From Cupriavidus basilensis (lineage in GTDB: Bacteria > Pseudomonadota > Gammaproteobacteria > Burkholderiales > Burkholderiaceae), in assembly GCF_000832305.1 (NCBI RefSeq), contig NZ_CP010536.1:3844001-3908000 (forward strand): a stretch of 64,000 nt of DNA, written 5' to 3'. The translations under genes and the position numbers were made by a program. The first letter of the stretch is position 1. The number at the start of each line of letters is the position of its first letter. The notes under the pieces were generated by a model that saw only the letters and a list, made by a program, of their open reading frames with translations, was not told where the DNA came from and did not search any database. Positions 57,805 to 64,000 of the stretch are shown piece after piece.

Positions 57805-58317
57805 ATGCGCATGTTTACCCATTACGCCCTCCAGACGCCCGCCGCCAAGCCGCTTAACGACTGGCTGGACAAGGCTGGCCCCGTCTCGGCCCTGATGCAG
57901 ACGGCACGGGAACTGGCGGTACTGGAGGCTGAGGTGCTATCGCTCCTGCCACGCGGACTGCAGGATGGCATCGCTGTAGCCGGCGTCAAGCAAGACGCCC
58001 GCGGCATCGGGCAAGGCCAGTCGGAGCGAACTTTGCTGTTGCTTGCCGCCCATGGGGCCGCAGCGGCACGCGTCCGACAAGTGGTCCCCACACTACTTTC
58101 CAGGCTACAGCAGCGGGGATCGCAGATTACCGCAATCCGGGTGAGGGTACAACCGGAGGTCGGGCGGCAGGGCGATTGGGACACCGGGCCGGTGGTGAAG
58201 CCCAAGGTGGCGCGGATGTCGGCGACCGGCTTGTCCAGCCTGACACAGTTGGCCCAGGAACTCCCCGCGTCGCCGTTGCGCGATGCGCTGAATACGCTGT
58301 TGTCGCACCATCGGTGA
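57805..58317 (+). CDS. DUF721 (DciA-like) protein
   Basis: A 170-residue protein with a DUF721 pattern: a start of PLNDWLDKAGPVSALMQTAR followed by a hydrophobic core (SERTLLLLAAHGAAAARVRQ) and VVPTLLSRLQQRGSQITAIR. DciA family proteins load the replicative helicase DnaB in bacteria lacking DnaC; this gene is a candidate. The C-terminal part is rich in Ser and Leu with a hydrophilic linker. The start may be ATG 57805 or 57811. It is divergent from the LytM gene and converges on lpxC with a shared terminator. Confidence 0.75.
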   Translation: MRMFTHYALQTPAAKPLNDWLDKAGPVSALMQTARELAVLEAEVLSLLPRGLQDGIAVAGVKQDARGIGQGQSERTLLLLAAHGAAAARVRQVVPTLLSRLQQRGSQITAIRVRVQPEVGRQGDWDTGPVVKPKVARMSATGLSSLTQLAQELPASPLRDALNTLLSHHR

Positions 58318-58374
58318 AGGCGTCGGCGGGCGCTGATACATGAAGCGCAAGCCTGTTCGACGCCCAAACGTGAA

Positions 58375-58398
58375 AAAGCCGGCCTGGAGGCCGGCTTT
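58375..58398. terminator. Bidirectional terminator between the DciA-like gene and lpxC
   Basis: A perfect ten-base stem AAAGCCGGCC / GGCCGGCTTT with a TGGA loop, with A-rich left and T-rich right flanks. It separates convergent genes. Confidence 0.9.
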
Positions 58399-58438
58399 TA
58401 CATAGGACCGTGCAGCGGCCCTGAATTCCCTTCCCGCG

Positions 58439-59356
58439 CTACGCGAACGCCGGTGCCAACTGCGGCAGGAACGCTAGCGGCGCATCCTCGACGCGCTCGA
58501 ACGTCACCATCTCGTAGGCTTCCTGATCGGCCAGCAACGCGCGCAACAGCTGGTTGTTGAGCCCGTGCCCGGACTTGTTGGCGATATACGCGCCAATCAG
58601 CGGATGCCCGACCACGTAGAGGTCGCCAATCGCATCCAGGATCTTGTGGCGCACGAACTCGTCGCCGTAGCGCAGTTCTTCGTTGTTCAACATGCGGTGC
58701 TCGTCGAGCACGATCGCGTTGTCCAGGCTGCCGCCGCGCGCCAGGCCCATCTCGCGCAGGGCTTCCACTTCATGGGCGAAGCCGAAGGTGCGGGCACGGG
58801 CGATTTCGCGCACATAGCTGGTGTCGGCGAAGTCGATGGCGAAGGTCTGGCCGGTCTTGTCCACCGCGGGATGACGGAAATCGATGGTGAACGCCAGCTT
58901 GAAGCCAAAGAAAGGCTCCAGGCGCGCCAGCTTGTCGCCTTCGCGCACTTCCACGGCTTTCTTCACGCGGATGAAACGCTTGGGCGCCGATTGCTGCTCG
59001 ATCTCGGCCGACTGCAGCAGGAAGACGAAAGACGCGGCACTGCCGTCCATGATGGGGATTTCTTCGGCGTCGACATCCACATACAGGTTGTCGATGCCAA
59101 GGCCCGCGCAGGCGGACATCAAATGCTCCACGGTCGAGACGCGTGCGCCGTCCTTCTGCAGGACCGACGCCAGGCGCGTGTCGCCAATGGCTGACGCGCT
59201 CGCGACGATTTCGACAGCTTCGGGCAGGTCGACGCGGGTGAATACGATGCCGGTATCCACCGGGGCCGGGCGCAGCGTCAGCGTCACTTTACGGCCCGAG
59301 TGCAAACCAATGCCAACGGTCTTGACCAGGGATTTGATGGTGCGCTGTTTTAGCAT
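58439..59356 (-). CDS. lpxC: UDP-3-O-acyl-N-acetylglucosamine deacetylase LpxC
   Basis: Committed zinc enzyme of lipid A synthesis, 305 residues. Zinc ligands are His in [12 protein letters not shown] and, near residue 235-240, His and Asp in [14 protein letters not shown]. The active-site His is in [15 protein letters not shown]. The catalytic Glu region is [14 protein letters not shown]. The start [20 protein letters not shown] is standard. An AT-rich 173-base region lies upstream. In E. coli it follows ftsZ; here the peroxiredoxin gene is in between. Confidence 0.98.
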   Translation of the reverse strand: MLKQRTIKSLVKTVGIGLHSGRKVTLTLRPAPVDTGIVFTRVDLPEAVEIVASASAIGDTRLASVLQKDGARVSTVEHLMSACAGLGIDNLYVDVDAEEIPIMDGSAASFVFLLQSAEIEQQSAPKRFIRVKKAVEVREGDKLARLEPFFGFKLAFTIDFRHPAVDKTGQTFAIDFADTSYVREIARARTFGFAHEVEALREMGLARGGSLDNAIVLDEHRMLNNEELRYGDEFVRHKILDAIGDLYVVGHPLIGAYIANKSGHGLNNQLLRALLADQEAYEMVTFERVEDAPLAFLPQLAPAFA

Positions 59357-59529
59357 GACAGTCCCAGCTATTATTAAAATCTATCAAATACACTTTCTAA
59401 TACAACGATTTTACCATCGCTTCGTTTGCTGCGCTGCGTCACTTTGTTTCGGTGTGTTAGCAAGAAGAAATAAATCACAATAAATGCACAAAAAATCACT
59501 TTAGTGACGTGTGCTGACACACTCGCGTA
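59357..59529 (-). promoter_or_regulatory. AT-rich lpxC upstream region with weak hairpin for the upstream gene
   Basis: These 173 bases are markedly AT-rich compared with the rest (for instance TATTATTAAAATCTATCAAA). On the minus strand TCAC-TAAA-GTGA followed by six T (about 59490-59507) could end the peroxiredoxin transcript. The remainder is probably the lpxC promoter and leader. No -35/-10 pair is clear enough to name. Confidence 0.5.
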
Positions 59530-60036
59530 TTACGCGCGCAACGCAGCCAGCACGGCTTCGGCGCTGCTGACCTTGAACTCGCCGGGCGCTTCAAGCCACA
59601 GATGGGACACCACGCCATCGTCAAGCACCATGGCATAGCGCTTGGAGCGTATGCCCATGCCGCGTGCGGTCAGGTCTTGCTCCAGGCCCAGCCGGCGGGT
59701 CCATTCGGCACTGCCGTCGGCCATCATGCGCACACGGCCGCCAGTCTGCTGCTCCCGGCCCCAGGCGCCCATGACAAAGGCGTCGTTGACCGACACACAC
59801 CAGATCTCGTCCACGCCGGCGGCGCGCAGCGCGTCCGCCTGCGCGACGAAGCCCGGCACATGCTTGGCGGAACAGGTCGGCGTAAAGGCGCCGGGCAGGC
59901 CGAACACCACGATCTTGCGGCCACGCGCGAGTTCCAACGCGGAGAAGGAATTGGGCCCAAGGGCGCAACCGCCGGTTTCGACCTCAAAGAACTCATTCAG
60001 CGTGGCGTCCGGCACACGCGCTCCAATAGCGATCAT
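59530..60036 (-). CDS. Peroxiredoxin, Prx5 type
   Basis: Thiol peroxidase of 168 residues. The peroxidatic Cys is in FGLPGAFTPTCSAKHVPGFV (about residue 50). This is the AhpE/Prx5-like (PMP20) arrangement with GARVPDATLNEFFE at the start and WGREQQTGGRVRMMADGSAE in the second half. Another Cys at about 26 and one at 79 could act in resolving; which one does is uncertain. I chose the ATG at 60036 (MIAIGARVPDATL). It stands between ftsZ and lpxC, an order seen in Cupriavidus and Ralstonia. Confidence 0.92.
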   Translation of the reverse strand: MIAIGARVPDATLNEFFEVETGGCALGPNSFSALELARGRKIVVFGLPGAFTPTCSAKHVPGFVAQADALRAAGVDEIWCVSVNDAFVMGAWGREQQTGGRVRMMADGSAEWTRRLGLEQDLTARGMGIRSKRYAMVLDDGVVSHLWLEAPGEFKVSSAEAVLAALRA

Positions 60037-60528
60037 GCTGTGTCTTCCTGTCTCGGTAAAAACCCTGCTTAGCATCATAGTGCGCCCGCCGCGGGTGCCC
60101 AAGGCGGTTCACCGCCCGTTACTTCGTCGGAATCCTCCGACAAGGCGGTACCCAGGCACTCACGCAGGGAACATCGGGGGGCTCGCGCCACGTGGCGCAC
60201 GACGATTACATCACTTGAAGGCGGCCTTTCATGCTGCGGGCCACGCTGCTCTTGAAATAAATCCGCGCGCCGATCTTGCGATCAACGCGCGGACGACGGC
60301 ACATCCCGGCCGGGAGGGGCGGGAGACCAGTCCGGGGAGGCGGCCGGAGGCACGCCTGTCCCGGCGACGGGATGCAGCCTGAGCGTCAGCGAAAGGGCAG
60401 CCAGGCAGGTTGCCGCTCAGTCCGAGACCACCGGGCGGAACACGAGCGTAGGGAGCGCTTGCGTGTTTCGCTGGTCCGGGGTCGCGGCCTGATGGCAACC
60501 GGCCGTGCCGGCACCTTGCCGAGCCAAC
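60037..60528. other. Long intergenic region between ftsZ and the peroxiredoxin gene
   Basis: These 492 bases contain no credible gene. The only open frames are short and of unlikely composition (Arg/Ala/Pro-rich). A hairpin at 60262-60293 may end ftsZ transcription. The right half (60300-60500) is GC-rich with many short inverted sequences, and I cannot identify it. Confidence 0.55.
60262..60293 (-). terminator. Possible terminator downstream of ftsZ
   Basis: A seven-base stem TCCGCGC / GCGCGGA encloses a second stem GATC / GATC around TTGC. In the minus direction it is followed by ATTTATTTC. It lies 235 bases after the ftsZ stop. Confidence 0.5.
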
Positions 60529-61728
60529 TCAGTCCGCCTGCTTGCGCAGGAAGGCCGGGATGTCGTACGTATCCACACCCTTTTCCTGCAGCGCAGCCAC
60601 GTGGGCGGACGCGGACTCGCGCGAACTGCGCCATACCGCCGGCGTGTCCAGATTGCTGTAGTCCGGCGCGCTGCTGTGGCTTACGCCAACGTTGCTGGCC
60701 ATGTTGCCCATCATCTGTACCGGCATGTTGTCGGTACCGGTCTTGAGCAAGGTCATCGGCTGTTGCTTCTTGGCCGAACGGCCCAGGCCCGTCGCCACCA
60801 CGGTCACGCGCAGTGCGTCGCCCATGGCGTCGTCGTACACCGTGCCAAAGATCACGGTGGCATCTTCCGCGGCGTAGCTGCGGATGGTGTTCATGACTTC
60901 CTTGGTTTCCGACAGCTTGAGCGAACGGCTGGCCGTGATGTTGACCAGCACGCCGCGTGCGCCCGACAGGTCCACGCCTTCCAGCAGCGGGCTGGCGACA
61001 GCCTGCTCGGCAGCCAGGCGGGCGCGGTCAACGCCCGACACGGTGGCCGTGCCCATCATGGCCTTGCCCTGCTCGCCCATGACCGTCTTCACGTCTTCGA
61101 AGTCGACGTTCACCAGGCCATCGACATTGATGATCTCGGCAATGCCGGCAACCGCGTTGTGCAGCACGTCGTCGGCGCACTGGAAGCACTTGTCCATCTC
61201 GGCGTCATCGCCCATCACTTCGAACAGCTTTTCGTTGAGCACAACGATCAGCGAATCGACGCAGGACTCCAGCTCGCCCGAGCCAGCTTCCGCCACCTTG
61301 GCGCGGCGCGCACCCTCGAACTCGAAGGGCTTGCTGACCACGCCCACGGTCAGGATGCCCATTTCCTTGGCAACCTGGGCCACGACCGGGGCAGCGCCGG
61401 TACCGGTGCCGCCGCCCATGCCGGCAGTGATGAAGACCATGTGCGCACCACGCAGCGAGTCGGCGATCTGCTCGCGCGCCTGATCTGCACAGTTGCGGCC
61501 GACCTCCGGCTTGGCACCGGCCCCCAGGCCGGTGTTGCCAAGCTGCAGCACGCGCGAAGCGCTGGAGCGCTTGAGCGCCTGCGCATCGGTGTTCATGCAG
61601 ATAAATTCAACGCCTTGCACGCCACGGCTGATCATGTGCTGCACAGCGTTACCGCCCGCACCGCCCACGCCGATCACCTTGATGATGGTGCCGTCCTGCA
61701 ATTCCGTTTCGATCATGTCAAAGTCCAT
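60529..61728 (-). CDS. ftsZ: Cell-division GTPase FtsZ
   Basis: Tubulin homologue forming the Z ring, 399 residues. The tubulin signature GGGTGTGAAPVVAQVA, the N-terminal IKVIGVGGAGGNAVQHMI and the T7 loop region NVDFEDVKTVMGEQG are clear. A flexible linker of about 50 residues precedes the conserved C-terminal peptide DIPAFLRKQAD that binds FtsA and ZipA. I chose ATG 61728 (MDFDMIETELQDGT); an alternative lies 12 bases upstream. It follows ftsA after 164 bases. Confidence 0.98.
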   Translation of the reverse strand: MDFDMIETELQDGTIIKVIGVGGAGGNAVQHMISRGVQGVEFICMNTDAQALKRSSASRVLQLGNTGLGAGAKPEVGRNCADQAREQIADSLRGAHMVFITAGMGGGTGTGAAPVVAQVAKEMGILTVGVVSKPFEFEGARRAKVAEAGSGELESCVDSLIVVLNEKLFEVMGDDAEMDKCFQCADDVLHNAVAGIAEIINVDGLVNVDFEDVKTVMGEQGKAMMGTATVSGVDRARLAAEQAVASPLLEGVDLSGARGVLVNITASRSLKLSETKEVMNTIRSYAAEDATVIFGTVYDDAMGDALRVTVVATGLGRSAKKQQPMTLLKTGTDNMPVQMMGNMASNVGVSHSSAPDYSNLDTPAVWRSSRESASAHVAALQEKGVDTYDIPAFLRKQAD

Positions 61729-61892
61729 CACTGCCTCCAAGAAGAATCAGCCGCCAAACGCTGCAGCCTCCCCGCCGCAACCCTTGGTTACTGAACAAGA
61801 AACCATCAAAAAACTGCGTGTTCAACGGCCTGCCCGCCGTTCGGTGGACAGCCCCGCCATTCAATCCAGTGCAATCCGATCGCCTGCAACGT

Positions 61893-63125
61893 TCAGAAGT
61901 TGCCGACGAACCATTCCTTCATGCGGGTCCACACCTGCTTGACCGAGCCGCTCTGCACTGCCACCTTGCGCCCGCGCATGCGCTGCACGCGGCCTTCGAG
62001 CAGTAGTCCCATTACGGTCGAATAGCGCGGACTCTTTACCACTTCGTGCAAATTTCCGCGATATTCCGGCACGCCGACCCGAACCGGCTTAAGGAAGATG
62101 TCCTCGCCCAGTTCCACCATGCCCGGCATCATCGCGGTGCCGCCGGTGATGACGACCCCCGACGACAGCAATTCTTCGTAGCCCGATTCGCGCACCACCT
62201 GGTGCACCAGCGAGTACAACTCCTCGATACGCGGCTCGATCACGGCCGCCAGCGCCTGGCGCGACAGCGAACGCGTACCGCGGTCGCCAACGCCAGGGAC
62301 CTCGATCATGTCTTCCGGATCGGCGATGGCCTGCTTGGCGATGCCGTACTGGATCTTGACGTCCTCGGCATCGGGCGTGGGCGTGCGCAGCGCCATAGCG
62401 ATGTCGTTGGTGATCTGGTCGCCGGCGATGGGGATCACGGCCGTATGCCGGATCGCGCCTTCGCTGAAGATGGCGATATCGGTGGTGCCGCCACCGATAT
62501 CGACGAGCACCACGCCGAGCTCCTTCTCGTCCTCGGTCAGCACCGCCAGGCTGGAAGCCAGCGGCTGCAGGATCAGGTCGTGCACCTCCAGGCCGCAGCG
62601 GCGCACGCACTTGACGATGTTCTGCGCCGCGCTAACCGCGCCGGTGACGATATGCACCTTCACTTCCAGGCGAATGCCGCTCATGCCGATCGGCTCGCGC
62701 ACGTCCTCCTGGCCGTCGATGATGAATTCCTGCGTGAGGATGTGCAGGATCTGCTGGTCGGTCGGGATATTGACCGCCTTGGCGGTCTCGATCACCCGGG
62801 CCACATCGGTCTGGGTGACCTCCTTGTCCTTGATCGCCACCATGCCGCTGGAATTGAAGCTGCGGATATGGCTGCCGGCAATGCCGGTAAACACCTCGGA
62901 GATCTTGCAGTCGGCCATCAGTTCAGCCTCCTCCAGCGCACGCTGGATGGACTGCACGGTGGCCTCGATATTGACCACGACCCCTTTCTTCAGACCCTTG
63001 GACTCTGACTGGCCCATCCCGATCACTTCGTAGCTGCCGTCGGGGCGCAACTCGGCCACCACCGCGGCCACTTTGGAAGTGCCGATATCGAGACCGACCA
63101 GTAGGTCCTTGTATTCCTTGCTCAT
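61893..63125 (-). CDS. ftsA: Cell-division protein FtsA
   Basis: Actin-like membrane tether of FtsZ, 410 residues. Motifs are LLVGLDIGTSKVAAVVAEL (phosphate 1), GVVLVDIGGGTTDIAIFSEG (phosphate 2) and SSGVVITGGTAMMPGMVELG (adenosine). The 1C subdomain and the C-terminal amphipathic helix (MKEWFVGNF) are present. The ATG at 63125 overlaps the ftsQ stop by four bases (ATGA), so translation is coupled. Confidence 0.98.
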   Translation of the reverse strand: MSKEYKDLLVGLDIGTSKVAAVVAELRPDGSYEVIGMGQSESKGLKKGVVVNIEATVQSIQRALEEAELMADCKISEVFTGIAGSHIRSFNSSGMVAIKDKEVTQTDVARVIETAKAVNIPTDQQILHILTQEFIIDGQEDVREPIGMSGIRLEVKVHIVTGAVSAAQNIVKCVRRCGLEVHDLILQPLASSLAVLTEDEKELGVVLVDIGGGTTDIAIFSEGAIRHTAVIPIAGDQITNDIAMALRTPTPDAEDVKIQYGIAKQAIADPEDMIEVPGVGDRGTRSLSRQALAAVIEPRIEELYSLVHQVVRESGYEELLSSGVVITGGTAMMPGMVELGEDIFLKPVRVGVPEYRGNLHEVVKSPRYSTVMGLLLEGRVQRMRGRKVAVQSGSVKQVWTRMKEWFVGNF

Positions 63126-64000
63126 CGGTTTTTCTCCGCGTTCTTGCTCTTGAGTCGCGTCGGATTGTTGTTTGGATTGGTGCTGGCGTTCGTATTCGTA
63201 TTCGTATTCGTGCTCGTGCTGGAACCAGTTGCCCTCGCCTTGGCCGCAGCCGCTGCCTGCGCATCGGTCAGGAAGCGCACGTTAGCCGCGCGAATCGCAA
63301 ACCCGTTGGGGTATCGCAGGTCCGCGTACTCGATCTGCTTGCCCCACTGCTCCGTGACCTGGGGCCAGGCCACCACGAACCGCTTGACGCGCTGGTCCAT
63401 GGCGTCGCGCTCCTCGTCGTTCTGTTCACGGCCAAGCTCCACCACCATGCCGTTGGAAAGCTTGGCGCGCCAGGCGTAGCGGGAAGACAGCGTGACCGCC
63501 AGCGGCTCCACCTTCAGCGGCTTGAACCACTCGCGCATGACTTCGAGCTTGTCCACCACATCGCTCTCGCTGTCCGGCGGGCCATCGAGGGCGAGCAACT
63601 GGGCATCTTCCTCGGCTTCGGCCGGATTGGCGACGAAAACTTCGCCATAAGTGTTGATCAGGCGGCCACTGTCGGCATTGCCCCACGTACCGAGGGCTTC
63701 GTGCTCCTCGACCTCGACCGCCAGCCCGTTGGGCCATTCGCGCCGCACACTGGCACGGCGCACCCAGGGCACCGACTCGAAGATCTGGCGCGCCTCGTTC
63801 AGGTCGAGCGTGAAAAAGCTCCCCGACAGCTTGCCCAGGGCGTTGGCGCGCACGCTCGGCGCATTGACATGGCGCAGGGTGCCGCCTTCCATCGACACCA
63901 GCTCGACGTGGGTAATGGCAAACACCGGCCGCTGCGCCAGCCATAGCAAGCCGGCAGCGAACGCCATCATCGCCACCAGCGCATAGAGCGTGGAGGCGAT
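63122..64000 (-). CDS. ftsQ: Cell-division protein FtsQ (N-terminus outside window)
   Basis: Bitopic divisome protein linking FtsB/FtsL to the rest of the machinery. The frame stays open to the window edge, 293 codons including the stop; the cytoplasmic N-terminus is missing. The membrane helix (LYALVAMMAFAAGLLWLAQR) is followed by a POTRA domain (ITHVELVSMEGGTLRHVNAP) and the beta domain (WVRRASVRREWPNGLAVEVE, LINTYGEVFVANPAE). An unusual Thr/Asn-rich tail (SSTSTNTNTNTNASTNPNNN), encoded by a hexanucleotide repeat, ends the protein before a basic stretch. Confidence 0.95.
   Translation of the reverse strand: MASTLYALVAMMAFAAGLLWLAQRPVFAITHVELVSMEGGTLRHVNAPSVRANALGKLSGSFFTLDLNEARQIFESVPWVRRASVRREWPNGLAVEVEEHEALGTWGNADSGRLINTYGEVFVANPAEAEEDAQLLALDGPPDSESDVVDKLEVMREWFKPLKVEPLAVTLSSRYAWRAKLSNGMVVELGREQNDEERDAMDQRVKRFVVAWPQVTEQWGKQIEYADLRYPNGFAIRAANVRFLTDAQAAAAAKARATGSSTSTNTNTNTNASTNPNNNPTRLKSKNAEKNR
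63189..63218. repeat. Hexanucleotide repeat inside ftsQ
   Basis: TTCGTA is repeated three times (63189-63206), followed by the variants TTCGTG and CTCGTG. On the coding strand this gives alternating Thr-Asn and Thr-Ser codons in the FtsQ tail. The unit keeps the frame, so copy-number change alters only length. Confidence 0.85.

Noticed and set aside
60229..60498. 89-codon minus-strand open frame after ftsZ
   Set aside because: Arg/Pro/Ala-rich composition, no motif, and it contains the likely terminator hairpin.

Overview
This window reads as about 64 kb of chromosome from a high-GC beta-proteobacterium of the Burkholderiaceae, most likely Cupriavidus or a close relative. The reasons are a CYP116B-type self-sufficient P450 next to an orphan Bug-family binding protein, the gene order ftsQ-ftsA-ftsZ / peroxiredoxin / lpxC / dciA-like / M23 peptidase / secA / argJ / DUF815 ATPase / mutT-like / yacG-zapD-coaE-pilD-pilC-pilB, and dense genes with strong GC bias at third codon positions. 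The genus is inferred from remembered gene order and protein resemblance; no search was run.

Left part (1-17.8 kb) is mainly accessory metabolism. It holds the end of a TonB-dependent receptor with a PiuC-type dioxygenase, a LysR regulator divergent from a tautomerase, a GntP permease, an aldo/keto reductase and a mercuric-reductase-like flavoprotein. Two lipoprotein genes (one SYLF) and rdgC follow. An IclR regulator then faces a Bug binding protein and a P450-reductase-ferredoxin fusion. Behind the P450 lies a fragment of an AraC regulator, followed by a LysR / DMT-exporter divergent pair and a small thioredoxin-like protein.

Middle part (17.8-42.5 kb) is mostly core: class Ia ribonucleotide reductase nrdAB with a well-formed tandem NrdR operator, ampD, the pilSR two-component system, a PP0621-type small protein, a CcsA-like membrane protein, ffh and hpt. 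Then come two LysE exporters, an AraC regulator, a prolyl-4-hydroxylase-like enzyme and a lytic transglycosylase, three of these overlapping at their ends. proS, rppH, a CNP1-like lipoprotein, proB, obgE, rpmA-rplU, ispB and tRNA-Pro(CGG) complete this part.

Between the tRNA and pilB sits a short, partly AT-rich accessory patch with a small hypothetical gene and a winged-helix/Fic protein whose Fic motif has Gln in place of the catalytic His. Two abutting palindromes overlap its translation start region.

Right part (45-64 kb) holds pilus assembly (pilB, pilC, pilD), coaE, zapD and yacG on the plus strand, then a minus-strand series of NUDIX hydrolase, DUF815 ATPase, argJ, secA and LytM-type peptidase. 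A DciA-like gene is convergent with lpxC, and a peroxiredoxin, ftsZ, ftsA and a truncated ftsQ run off the right edge.

No CRISPR array, rRNA operon, complete insertion sequence or prophage was seen. The most unusual items are the non-canonical autoregulated-looking Fic gene, the IclR operator with three half-sites in front of the P450 module, the AraC remnant behind it, and short tandem duplications at several gene ends that repeat the stop codon in other reading frames.
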